From CAYRCJ01 sp964422785 (GTDB taxonomy: Bacteria > Patescibacteriota > Minisyncoccia > UBA11713 > 2-01-FULL-45-33), in contig CAYRCJ010000021.1 of assembly GCA_964422785.1 (NCBI GenBank), positions 1 through 12,437 of the forward strand: a stretch of DNA of 12,437 bases, given 5' to 3'. Both the position numbers and the translations under genes were made by a program. The notes beneath the pieces were generated by a model, which worked only from the letters and a program-made list of their open reading frames with translations, was not told the DNA's origin and did no database searches. Below are positions 4,239 to 10,758 of the stretch, piece after piece. Every line of letters begins with the position of its first letter. Positions within the stretch are counted from its first letter, which is position 1.

Positions 4239-5534
4239 TTAATCCAGGTAACCCCAAGTAAAAAGCTTGTCGGAATCCTCACACCAGGAAGCTCCGATAT
4301 CGGTGCGGTAAAACATATTTTGGAGCATAATATTGTCGATACGCGAGTAGGCCTGCTTTCTGGCCTCCTCCATTGTGGAGCCGGAGCCGGTAACCACCAA
4401 ATCATATCCGACATCTCCGGCCACGCGCCAATCGCCATCTACCATCTTAACATCGCCCATATGAATACCGTCGAGATTTGGTTTTTTAAAAAGTATCGAC
4501 AGGTCCCGATATATTTCAACTTCGGATTTGTCATCATACGGAAATGGCGGCGTTGCTATGACTACCCCGACCTGAAAACCTCTTTTTACTTTCAGATCAT
4601 ATGGCTGATTATTCGCGATGGCGTGCAAAAATTCTCCCCAAGGACTTAAAACTCCCTCCATCTGGATTGAGATAAATGGATAGCCGAATCTGCAGGTAAA
4701 TTCCAGAGGATAAATTCCCCGGCCATTTACTATACAATTGATATCGACGTAGCCGACATAACCGGATTTTTGCAGATCTTCTTTCATTTTCTCAAGTGTT
4801 GCCCTGAAAAAATTATTCGGCCCGCACCAAAATATTGATGTGCCCATCTCTCCGGTCAGAGGTCCCAATTCTCCGGAAAAAAGGCGTTTATGTTCGAAGC
4901 CGATAGACACCGGCCCGACAAAATCTTTTCCGTTAAAAAAACTCGAGGCGCCTATCTCAACTCCTGAAGCGAATTTTTGCAGTTGAAATTGTTTAATCTT
5001 TTTCTGAAGAGTGATTTTATTGTGGGCCAATATTTCATGAAGATCTTTGCCGTCTTCTTCTTTGGCGGTAAACAAAAGCCCTTTCCAATCCGAAGGGACA
5101 AATCCTGAGGGTTTGTAAACATAGCGGCCCGGATTTTCCTTAATAAATTTCAGAGCGTCGTCATAATTGGTAAAATCCCAACTTGGCAAAGTGAGCATGC
5201 CCACACGCTTCATCTCGGATTGGCCAAACTCCCGCTCTTCTTCCAAGCGATCGGTATATACCGACCCTCCGACAACAGCCTTGCCCTGCCTTCTAAGCCT
5301 ATCGGCATGATCTCCGAAACCTACATCATCGAAAACAATAACATCGGCCCAATCCGTGTGCTTTTTCCAATCATCCACTTTCTCAAGAAATCCGTCGTAC
5401 ACATCGGTATTGTCCTTGATAAATATTTTGACTTCGTGGCCTTCTTTTTGTATTTGCCAGGCAAGATCTCCGCTTAAAGATTCCCAACTGACAAAAAGAA
5501 ATTTTTTTTTGAAATTTTTGTCGACTCCGTTCAT
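4239..5534 (-). CDS. PurD-like ATP-grasp ligase (phosphoribosylamine-glycine ligase family)
   Basis: 431 aa, the usual length of PurD. The N-terminal region has KFLFVSWESLSGDLAWQIQKEG followed by DVIVFDD. RYVYKPSG (137-144) is the ATP-grasp lysine strand. GVEIGASSFFNG (191-202), the E-H-K-R (214-217) and GPLTGEMGT (224-232) match the PurD order gE.S..., DHKR, GPNTGGMG. PLEFTCRFGYP (276-286) stands where PurD has IEFNxRFGDPE. A C-terminal beta domain from about 315 completes the PurD layout. The fold is therefore clear, but replacement of the N-x-R-x-G-D-P-E signature by T-C-R-F-G-Y-P, and the lack of other pur genes nearby, suggest a different carboxylate-amine ligation. The ATG follows a TAAAAT box by 6 nt without an SD, suggesting leaderless translation; that promoter is weak. 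Confidence 0.78.
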   Translation of the reverse strand: MNGVDKNFKKKFLFVSWESLSGDLAWQIQKEGHEVKIFIKDNTDVYDGFLEKVDDWKKHTDWADVIVFDDVGFGDHADRLRRQGKAVVGGSVYTDRLEEEREFGQSEMKRVGMLTLPSWDFTNYDDALKFIKENPGRYVYKPSGFVPSDWKGLLFTAKEEDGKDLHEILAHNKITLQKKIKQFQLQKFASGVEIGASSFFNGKDFVGPVSIGFEHKRLFSGELGPLTGEMGTSIFWCGPNNFFRATLEKMKEDLQKSGYVGYVDINCIVNGRGIYPLEFTCRFGYPFISIQMEGVLSPWGEFLHAIANNQPYDLKVKRGFQVGVVIATPPFPYDDKSEVEIYRDLSILFKKPNLDGIHMGDVKMVDGDWRVAGDVGYDLVVTGSGSTMEEARKQAYSRIDNIMLQNMFYRTDIGASWCEDSDKLFTWGYLD

Positions 5535-5540
5535 TGTGCA

Positions 5541-5546
5541 ATTTTA
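5541..5546 (-). promoter_or_regulatory. Possible -10 box for leaderless transcription of the ATP-grasp gene
   Basis: TAAAAT (5546-5541) ends 6 nt before the ATG at 5534; an overlapping TACAAT lies at 5551-5546. No good -35 is seen and the surroundings are very AT-rich, so this rests mainly on the spacing seen at other genes in the window. Confidence 0.35.
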
Positions 5547-5583
5547 TTGTATTTCTTTTTCAAATAAAAAGATAGCTGTGCAC

Positions 5584-5619
5584 AAAACAAGGAAGAATTA
5601 TTTTTACTTTCCTTGTTTT
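5584..5619 (-). terminator. Intrinsic terminator of the ABC transporter operon
   Basis: AAAACAAGGAA (5619-5609 on the minus strand) pairs with TTCCTTGTTTT (5594-5584): 11 bp with a 14-nt AT-rich loop, ending in a T-rich 3' arm. It starts immediately after the permease stop codon (5622-5620). Confidence 0.8.
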
Positions 5620-6366
5620 TTAGAGTTGAATCTTGGAAAAAAGATAACCGCCGATGGAAATAAATAAAATAGCTATAGTTGTTAAGATTAAAAAATCTCC
5701 GCCGGTCGCGGAAGCCGCGCCTAAAGCCAAAATTTTCCTTAGAGCGTCCACGCCGTAAAGAAGCGGGTTAAATTGAATCCCAAAAACTACGCTTTTCGGA
5801 AATCCGGAAACAGGAAACAAAGCTCCTGAAAGGAAAAATATCGGCATAATTAAAAAATTCATAATGATAGGAAAGGCCTGCATGTCTTCCATCTTTGTGG
5901 CGATCGCGGTACCCAAAGCGGTAAAAACCAGAGCAATCAAAAACATGAAAACAAAAGCCAAAGGAAGCAGCCAAATGTCCGCGGGCCTGAAGCCGGCGGC
6001 GATCGCGAGCAAAAAAACCAAAAGGCCCTGGATAACGGAAACAGTCGCTCCGCCCAAAGTCCGGCCGATCATAATATTAAAACGAGAGACAGGCGCGACT
6101 AAAGTTTCTTTTAAAAAACCAAACTGTCTGTCCCAGATTATTTCAAGCCCGCTCCATATCGCGGTAAAAATTATTCCCATCGCGATTATTCCCGGACCTA
6201 TAAACTCAAAGTAGTTTCCTCCTCCGGCTTTTTGATAAATTGGCCCGAAGCCGAATCCCAAAGCCAGCAAAAACAAAAGCGGTTGCCCCAAAGAGCCCAC
6301 CACGCGCGACCGTGATCTGAAATATTTTTTAACTTGTCTCAACCAAAGTATGTATATGGCATTCAT
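5620..6366 (-). CDS. ABC-2 type transporter permease (DrrB-like)
   Basis: 248 aa inner-membrane protein with six hydrophobic segments near 22-42, 53-75, 104-125, 132-155, 165-185 and 224-245, the ABC-2 permease topology. WDRQFGFLKETLVAPVSR after the second segment is the family's conserved cytoplasmic loop, and NPLLYGVDALR near 200-210 is the conserved motif before the last helix. It pairs with the upstream ATPase gene, 10 nt away, and should form a homodimeric exporter core with two ATPase subunits. Substrate is unknown; related pairs export drugs, lipids or polysaccharides. No strong SD precedes the ATG at 6366, so translation may rely on coupling. A terminator closes the operon directly after the stop. 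Confidence 0.88.
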   Translation of the reverse strand: MNAIYILWLRQVKKYFRSRSRVVGSLGQPLLFLLALGFGFGPIYQKAGGGNYFEFIGPGIIAMGIIFTAIWSGLEIIWDRQFGFLKETLVAPVSRFNIMIGRTLGGATVSVIQGLLVFLLAIAAGFRPADIWLLPLAFVFMFLIALVFTALGTAIATKMEDMQAFPIIMNFLIMPIFFLSGALFPVSGFPKSVVFGIQFNPLLYGVDALRKILALGAASATGGDFLILTTIAILFISIGGYLFSKIQL

Positions 6367-6376
6367 AAAATTTAAA

Positions 6377-7165
6377 TTATCTTCTCCCCCACATTTTGCT
6401 ATGCATTCTCATTTGATCTTTGGATCCGGCCTCCTCCGCGCGAATGCTTTTCCCGGTAAGGGCCAAAAATGCCTCTTCCAAAGATTTTGAACCGGTTTGT
6501 TGTTTTAATGATTCGGACGTTCCTTGAGCCACGATCTTCCCGTGATCTATTATAGCTACTTTTTTAGAAACCCTGTCCGCCTCCTCCATATAATGAGTGG
6601 TAAAAAATACAGTGATCTGCTCTTTTTCATTGAGATTTTTAATATAACTCCAAATGTGATTCCTGGTTTGAGGATCAAGCCCCAGTGTCGGCTCGTCTAA
6701 AAACAAAATTTTAGGATGATGCACCAGCCCTCTCGCTATTTCAAGCCGCCGCTTCATTCCTCCGGAGAAATGTTTAACAAAATCATCGCGCCTGTCCCAA
6801 AGCTCGACAAATTTTAATAATTCTTCTATGCGCGCCCGGCGAATTTTTTTAGGAACTCCGTAAAGCACTCCGTGAAATTCCATATTCTCGTAGGCGGTGA
6901 GATCGTCATCCAGGCTTTGGTCCTGAAAAACTATTCCGAAAGAATGCCTCACTGCGTCCTCTGCAACCAAAGGATTGTGCCCGTTTACCACCAGCTCTCC
7001 GGAAGTCGGCAAAAGCAAAGTGGTTAAAATTTTAATTGTAGTAGTTTTGCCGGCGCCATTGGGCCCCAAAAAAGCGAAAATTTCTCCTTTTTCTACTTTA
7101 AAAGAAATATTGTCAACGGCGACGAAACCATCAAATTTTTTTGTAAGACTTTTTACCTCAATCAT
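6377..7165 (-). CDS. ABC transporter ATP-binding protein (DrrA-like)
   Basis: 262 aa from ATG 7165. Walker A GPNGAGKT (34-41), Q-loop in FQDQSLDDDLTAYEN (80-94), signature FSGGMKRR (133-140), Walker B ILFLDEP (153-159) and the H-loop His191 are all intact. The Q-loop segment with SLDDDLT is characteristic of the DrrA/daunorubicin-type branch that partners ABC-2 permeases. The C-terminal 25 residues after LALTGKS are variable and basic. The start at 7165 gives the usual MIEVKSLTKKF beginning. A start at 7204 would lie upstream of the likely transcription start and inside the preceding terminator's T tract, so it is rejected. Transcription from a strong promoter would begin at or next to the ATG, giving a leaderless mRNA. 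It powers the permease encoded 10 nt downstream. Confidence 0.92.
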   Translation of the reverse strand: MIEVKSLTKKFDGFVAVDNISFKVEKGEIFAFLGPNGAGKTTTIKILTTLLLPTSGELVVNGHNPLVAEDAVRHSFGIVFQDQSLDDDLTAYENMEFHGVLYGVPKKIRRARIEELLKFVELWDRRDDFVKHFSGGMKRRLEIARGLVHHPKILFLDEPTLGLDPQTRNHIWSYIKNLNEKEQITVFFTTHYMEEADRVSKKVAIIDHGKIVAQGTSESLKQQTGSKSLEEAFLALTGKSIRAEEAGSKDQMRMHSKMWGRR

Positions 7166-7172
7166 AGAAATG

Positions 7173-7201
7173 ATTATATATTGTAATCGCGGTCGTGTAA
7201 A
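7173..7201 (-). promoter_or_regulatory. Strong leaderless promoter of the ABC transporter operon
   Basis: TTTACA (7201-7196), a 17-bp spacer and TATAAT (7178-7173). Only 7 nt separate the -10 from the ATG at 7165 and there is no SD, so the transcript should begin at or within a base or two of the start codon. The -35 overlaps the T tract of the preceding terminator. Confidence 0.88.
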
Positions 7202-7232
7202 CAAAAAAGCTCGGGGGCTAGCCCCCGAGCTT
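7201..7232 (-). terminator. Terminator made of a perfect 26-bp palindrome containing the upstream stop codon
   Basis: 7207-7232 is perfectly self-complementary: arms AAGCTCGGGGG and CCCCCGAGCTT around CTAG. On the minus strand it ends in TTTTTTG. The TAG stop of the nucleotidyltransferase-HD gene (7220-7218) lies at the centre. The plus-strand flank is not T-rich, so it acts mainly on minus-strand transcripts. Confidence 0.9.
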
Positions 7233-8315
7233 GGCGATTGAACGCAAAAGATTTTTTCTGGCTACCGCATCATATCTTTCTATAAAAAATTCGTGAGAAA
7301 AAATATACTTTCTATCTGCGAATCCTAATAAGATTTCTGCGCGTCTTTCCTTAAATATTTCTTCCGGTATATCTATATATTCTTTTCTTATACCGGCCTC
7401 GTATTCATCAAATTCCGCCTCCGGCATGCCCAAGATAGAAAGATCTATGTCCAGAAAAATTTTTGCGTCTATGTCGTTACCGTCAACATTGTGATCTTTT
7501 GTCAGCAAAATAAGACCGGAGACTCTTTTTATAAATTCTTTTTTCAGGCCCATCCTTTCCAGCCACTTTTCAGCCAAGTTGGAGCTCAGCCCTTCGTTGT
7601 CTGATAAACCGATGTTATAAATAGCATCATGAAACCAAATTGCCATTTCAACTTCATCAATATTTTCTAAAAACTTCTTTACTTTATCCAGCTCACACAA
7701 ACAATGAGATATGTGAGATAGAATATGGTAAAATCTGCGCGGCGCGGAATACAATTCTGCAAGCATTTCAAATGCTTCTTTTGAAACTTTGATATCCGCC
7801 CCAATTTTTTCGCAAAGACCAAGCCATCGATCTTTTAAAATCTTTTTGCGCAAAGAATCGATTATTCCGGAGGAAACATGATCGCGAAGACTTCCAAAGT
7901 CCAATTTTGCGGCCAAATCGCGGGCCTTGCTTGAAGATATACCGGCAAACTTCGGCTCGCTTAAGATATAAACAAATGTATCAATTCCAAATTCCCTCGA
8001 ATTTAATTCCATGACTTTTTTTTCGTGCCCGTAATCGGCGGCGTTTCGTATTCCGCGGATCATGATTATTTTAGATTTCGGATCCCGCGCACGGACAAAA
8101 TCTTCGAAAGTCGTCACTGTTACGTTTTTTGGAAGATTGTAGGTTTTCCACATTCGCGAGCACTCCTCCGGAGAAAACCATCGTTCTTCTGTTTTGGCAT
8201 CGTTGCTCGAACAAATCACAAAAATTGAAGGGAACATCGAAGCGGCCTTCTCCAAAATTTTCAAATGACCGTATGTCGGCGGACAAAAGCTGCCTGGGAA
8301 TAAATAGTAATTCAT
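7218..8315 (-). CDS. CoaD-like nucleotidyltransferase fused to a COG4339-type HD phosphohydrolase
   Basis: 365 aa with two domains. Residues 1-155 follow phosphopantetheine adenylyltransferase: FPGSFCPPTYGHLKI (6-20) with the T-x-G-H nucleotidyltransferase motif, MIRGIRNAADYGHE (85-98) matching RGLRxxxDFxxE, and AGISSSKARDLA (124-135) matching ISSTxVR. Residues 165-365 match the predicted metal-dependent HD hydrolase family COG4339: RRFYHILSHI (193-202), AIWFHDAIYN (225-234) with the HD pair, SDNEGLS (238-244), TKDHN (272-276), LDIDLSILG (288-296) and ARKNLL near the end. CoaD is usually about 160 aa and stands alone. The fusion joins nucleotidyl transfer with a putative phosphohydrolase in one cytoplasmic protein; substrate could be phosphopantetheine, nicotinamide or another phospho-compound. 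The start is supported by the SD GGAGG 7 nt upstream. It is divergent from the TrmB-type gene. Confidence 0.85.
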   Translation of the reverse strand: MNYYLFPGSFCPPTYGHLKILEKAASMFPSIFVICSSNDAKTEERWFSPEECSRMWKTYNLPKNVTVTTFEDFVRARDPKSKIIMIRGIRNAADYGHEKKVMELNSREFGIDTFVYILSEPKFAGISSSKARDLAAKLDFGSLRDHVSSGIIDSLRKKILKDRWLGLCEKIGADIKVSKEAFEMLAELYSAPRRFYHILSHISHCLCELDKVKKFLENIDEVEMAIWFHDAIYNIGLSDNEGLSSNLAEKWLERMGLKKEFIKRVSGLILLTKDHNVDGNDIDAKIFLDIDLSILGMPEAEFDEYEAGIRKEYIDIPEEIFKERRAEILLGFADRKYIFSHEFFIERYDAVARKNLLRSIAKLGG

Positions 8316-8449
8316 AAATTGCCTCCGTTATTTTTAATTTGCATTCCTGTTTCAGCCTACCTGATCCGTAAAAATGCGGTTTAATTTTTAAGGCAAAAAA
8401 ACGAGATTTCAAAAAAGCCTTATTTTAAAAGACTTAAAATACTACAAAC

Positions 8450-8467
8450 TGTCGACTTTTTTCGACA
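8450..8467. promoter_or_regulatory. Inverted-repeat operator candidate between the TrmB-type and fusion genes
   Basis: TGTCGA (8450-8455), 6 nt (CTTTTT), TCGACA (8462-8467). The left arm overlaps the presumed -35 of the TrmB-type gene (TCGACT 8452-8457), and the repeat also overlaps TTGTCG, a possible -35 for the divergent fusion gene. This fits autoregulation by the adjacent TrmB-like protein. Confidence 0.5.
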
Positions 8468-8480
8468 ACTATGCTATATT
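8452..8480 (+). promoter_or_regulatory. Leaderless, extended -10 promoter of the TrmB-type gene
   Basis: TCGACT (8452-8457), 17 bp, TATATT (8475-8480) preceded by TGC, an extended -10 (TGn). The ATG at 8487 is 6 nt after the -10 and has no SD, so translation should be leaderless. Confidence 0.65.
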
Positions 8481-8486
8481 CAGTCT

Positions 8487-9239
8487 ATGAAACAGGAAAT
8501 AGAGAAAAACCTAAAAGACCTCGGGTTGTCCCCAAATGAGGTTAAAGTATATGTAGCCCTTACAAAGCTTGGGGAATCCCCGGCCTCCAAGGTAGCCAAA
8601 AAAGCGGACATTCCGCGCACCACAGCCATTTCAATTTTAGAAAAATTACAAAAAGAAAACCTTATCTCTTCTCATTCTTATCGGGGCACGGCCTATTATT
8701 GGATTGAGTCTCCGTTTATTTTTAAAGAAAGCCTTTTTACCAAAATTAGGCTAGCGGAGGATTTGGGCGCTCTCCTCGGCGGCCTTTACCGAGAGGAAGC
8801 TCATTTTCCCACCGCAAAAATATACGATACAAAATCGGGCATCAGAAAATCCATTGAAAAAATGCTGGCTTCTTTGGATAAAAAAGACATTATTTACACG
8901 ATAGACACCCCGAACGAAGGAAATTATCTGAAAATATACGGAGAAAATATAGAAAATATAATCTTGAACCAAAAAAAGAAAAAAAGTATTCAGACCGTTA
9001 CTTTGGTGCCGAACGGATCATACAAAGAAATCAATCCGCGTAAAATAAAAAATCAAAGTATCGCGATACGGGAGCTGCCTCCCGGAATAAATTTTAAAGG
9101 GTCGCTGTGGATAGTAAAAAATACCGTATTTCATTTTTCAGGAAATCCCCCTTTCCTGGTCGCCCTAAATCATAAAAATATAGCGGAAGGAATCAAAAGC
9201 ATCTTTGACTTTTTGTGGGATCTTTCAACCCCCGCTTAA
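8487..9239 (+). CDS. TrmB-family transcriptional regulator
   Basis: 250 aa. Residues 1-75 form a winged helix typical of TrmB: LSPNEVKVYVALTKLGES, then SKVAKKADIPRTTAISILEKLQKENLI as recognition helix and wing. The next 165 residues carry a PLD-like TrmB effector-region pattern (AKIYDTKSGIRKSIEKMLASL, DIIYTIDTPNE, IAIRELPP, FHFSGNPPFLVALN), which in relatives reads out a small signal or receives repression cues. DNA-binding cytoplasmic protein; autoregulation and control of the divergent CoaD-HD gene are likely because an inverted repeat lies in the shared promoter. It is convergent with the glutaredoxin gene and the two stop codons overlap in TTAA (9236-9239). The family is more common in archaea but is also widespread in CPR bacteria. 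Confidence 0.85.
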   Translation: MKQEIEKNLKDLGLSPNEVKVYVALTKLGESPASKVAKKADIPRTTAISILEKLQKENLISSHSYRGTAYYWIESPFIFKESLFTKIRLAEDLGALLGGLYREEAHFPTAKIYDTKSGIRKSIEKMLASLDKKDIIYTIDTPNEGNYLKIYGENIENIILNQKKKKSIQTVTLVPNGSYKEINPRKIKNQSIAIRELPPGINFKGSLWIVKNTVFHFSGNPPFLVALNHKNIAEGIKSIFDFLWDLSTPA

Positions 9240-9469
9240 ATTCCCAAAATTTTTGAAAGCTCGGCCTGGTCAAAGCCCACAATAATCTTCCCATCTATAT
9301 CAATTACCGGCACGCCCATCTGGCCGGATTTTTCAATCATCTCTTTCCGCGCGGCCGCGTCTGCCGATAAATCTTTTTCTTCGTATGAAACATTGTGCTC
9401 TTTAAAAAAGGCCTTGGTCATCTTGCAGTAAACGCAGGTCGGAGTTGTATAAATGGTAATTTTTGGCAT
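9236..9469 (-). CDS. Glutaredoxin-like thiol-disulfide oxidoreductase
   Basis: 77 aa, complete. ITIYTTPTCVYCKMTKAFF gives a dithiol CVYC active site (C12, C15) after the first strand. MGVPVIDIDG (51-60) has the cis-proline P54, and VGFDQAELSKIL (64-75) is the terminal Gly-Phe-Asp loop and helix of the small NrdH/Grx/YruB-like family. It reduces disulfides in cytoplasmic partners; the electron source (glutathione, another thiol or a thioredoxin reductase) cannot be told. The presence of glutamate-cysteine-ligase-fold genes 5 kb away is suggestive but not evidence of a link. It is probably leaderless: TATAAT (9482-9477) is 7 nt from the ATG and no SD is present. Confidence 0.9.
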   Translation of the reverse strand: MPKITIYTTPTCVYCKMTKAFFKEHNVSYEEKDLSADAAARKEMIEKSGQMGVPVIDIDGKIIVGFDQAELSKILGI

Positions 9470-9476
9470 ATATTGA

Positions 9477-9484
9477 ATTATAAC
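9477..9484. promoter_or_regulatory. Overlapping divergent -10 boxes
   Basis: TATAAT on the minus strand (9482-9477) and TATAAC on the plus strand (9479-9484) overlap by four bases. Each is followed after 7 nt by an ATG without an SD: glutaredoxin at 9469 (-) and the deacetylase at 9492 (+). No good -35 is seen for either, so confidence rests on spacing and the -10 match. Confidence 0.55.
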
Positions 9485-9491
9485 CTGTTTT

Positions 9492-10358
9492 ATGGAAAAA
9501 GATACTTACTTCCACATTGTTCTTATATCAATAATTGCCGCGCTGGGCATTATATTGTTTTATTCCGGCACGCTTCGAAACCCGGGTGGCGCCAGCTTTG
9601 AAGACAAACTTATATCAAATTTTTATAAATTCGGAGAAGAATACGGTCTTCAGGAAACAAAAGAGTCCGCGGAAAACGCAGGCGCTATCAATGTGCCGAT
9701 TTTTATTTATCACAGCGTAAGACCGCATTTAGACATCGAAGATAAAATTTTAAAATACTATACTGTTTCCCCGGAATCTCTGGAAAAACAGCTGCAATAT
9801 TTAAAAAATAACGGTTATGCCGTTATAGCATTGGACTATTTTGCAAACAACCTTTCCAAAAAAATTACCTTGCCTCCCAAATCCGTTGTTTTGACCTTCG
9901 ATGATGGTTGGGAAAACCAATATAGATACGCATTTCCACTACTTAAAAAATATGGTTTTACTGCTACATTTTTCATTTTTACCAATGCCATTGATAAAAA
10001 TCCTCATTTCTTGACCTGGAACCAGATAAAATTAATGGACGAGGCCGGGATGACTATCGGAGGGCACACAAAGTCTCACCCGTATTTGCTTGCAATAAAA
10101 GATCAAAATATTCTTACGGAAGAAATATTCGGCGGCAAAAAAGCAATAGAAGATCATGTGAAAAAACCTGTCACGGTTTTTGCTTATCCCTTCGGACACT
10201 ATAGCGATGTGATTATAAAAATAGTTGAGAAGGCCGGGTTCAAAGCCGCCCGCAGTACCTACAGAGGCACTCATCATTCCCCGGATGACATATACAAACT
10301 CAAAGGAGTTGAGGCTACAGACAATTTTGATCAATTCGTAAAAGATTTAAATAACTAG
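9492..10358 (+). CDS. Membrane-anchored polysaccharide deacetylase (CE4, NodB domain)
   Basis: 288 aa. One N-terminal hydrophobic helix (about 8-25) with a short cytoplasmic start marks a signal anchor, placing the enzyme outside the membrane. After a linker, VPIFIYHSV (68-76) begins the NodB-type domain. VVLTFDDGW (132-140) gives D137 and D138, the base and metal aspartates. GGHTKSHP (190-197) gives the H-x-x-x-H metal pair (H192, H196), and FAYPFG (230-235) is the third family motif. All catalytic motifs are present, so it should remove N- or O-acetyl groups from a cell-surface polysaccharide or peptidoglycan. The ATG at 9492 is 7 nt from a TATAAC box and has no SD, so leaderless. It converges with the phosphoribosyltransferase gene, overlapping by 12 bp. 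Confidence 0.92.
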   Translation: MEKDTYFHIVLISIIAALGIILFYSGTLRNPGGASFEDKLISNFYKFGEEYGLQETKESAENAGAINVPIFIYHSVRPHLDIEDKILKYYTVSPESLEKQLQYLKNNGYAVIALDYFANNLSKKITLPPKSVVLTFDDGWENQYRYAFPLLKKYGFTATFFIFTNAIDKNPHFLTWNQIKLMDEAGMTIGGHTKSHPYLLAIKDQNILTEEIFGGKKAIEDHVKKPVTVFAYPFGHYSDVIIKIVEKAGFKAARSTYRGTHHSPDDIYKLKGVEATDNFDQFVKDLNN

Positions 10359-10703
10359 CTGAAAAATAGGCTTAACCCATTCCGGACATTTGCCCCGGGC
10401 GAATATTACAATCCCGAATGCGTCGCCGCCGATTTGCCTCCTGGCATCTTCCATTGAAAGGCCGGTGGTAAGAACGTCATCAACAATAAGGACCAAGCCT
10501 TCATTGGATAAATATTTTTGAAGAGCCGCGGCCAGGCGAATTCCGCCGCGCGGAATACCGCAGACGGCGCGAAATTTGTATTTCCGGGAAATTATTGCCG
10601 CGATTGTTTCAATGTCTTCTTCTGTCAGCGCATCGCATTCTATTTTGAACGGCAAGTGCAAACCGGCGTGTGAAATAACTTTCTCGTTTTTAAAAAGTGT
10701 CAT
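10347..10703 (-). CDS. Small type I phosphoribosyltransferase-like protein
   Basis: 118 aa. LVLIVDDVLTTGLSM (70-84) is the PRPP-binding motif of type I phosphoribosyltransferases: two acidic residues after a hydrophobic strand and a TTG phosphate loop. CGIPRGGIRLA (48-58) is the upstream loop binding pyrophosphate. At 118 aa it is much shorter than OPRT or HPRT (about 180-215), lacking the N-terminal hood and most of the C-terminal part. It resembles small orotate-PRTase-like proteins seen in phage and metagenomic contigs, starting with an LPFKIECDALTEED-like segment. The base specificity is not readable and it may be a regulator using the fold. A TATACT box lies at about 10738-10733 with no clear -35, and the SD is weak (AGG, 8 nt before the ATG). 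It is divergent from the glycoside hydrolase gene. Confidence 0.72.
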   Translation of the reverse strand: MTLFKNEKVISHAGLHLPFKIECDALTEEDIETIAAIISRKYKFRAVCGIPRGGIRLAAALQKYLSNEGLVLIVDDVLTTGLSMEDARRQIGGDAFGIVIFARGKCPEWVKPIFQLVI

Positions 10704-10743
10704 TTTTGGCCTGTTTAAAACTTAATCTAAGTATAGCAAAATA

Positions 10744-10752
10744 TGGTATAAT
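10744..10752 (+). promoter_or_regulatory. Extended -10 leaderless promoter of the glycoside hydrolase gene
   Basis: TGG followed by TATAAT (10747-10752) is an extended -10. The ATG at 10759 is 6 nt downstream across an A run, without an SD, so a leaderless transcript is expected. A -35 is not obvious. Confidence 0.65.
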
Positions 10753-10758
10753 AAAAAA

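Noticed and set aside
4143..4649. Long plus-strand open frame of 168 codons
   Set aside because: It crosses the strong bidirectional terminator and is antisense to a well-conserved ATP-grasp gene; no RBS.
5864..6214. 116-codon plus-strand open frame opposite the ABC permease
   Set aside because: Reads as an antisense shadow of transmembrane codons, with low-complexity Lys/Ala/Ile composition and no start signals.
6377..7204. Upstream ATG (7204) for the ABC ATPase
   Set aside because: It lies upstream of the predicted transcription start and in the terminator T tract; the family's usual N-terminus begins at 7165.
8312..8344. A 10-codon ORF (MQIKNNGGNL) whose TGA overlaps the ATG of the CoaD-HD gene
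   Set aside because: The overlap is neat, but its start has no properly spaced SD and the main gene has its own good SD inside it; too short to support.
8071..8412. 113-codon minus-strand frame overlapping the 5' part of the CoaD-HD gene
   Set aside because: Overlaps a strongly recognisable enzyme domain in another frame and has no independent signals.
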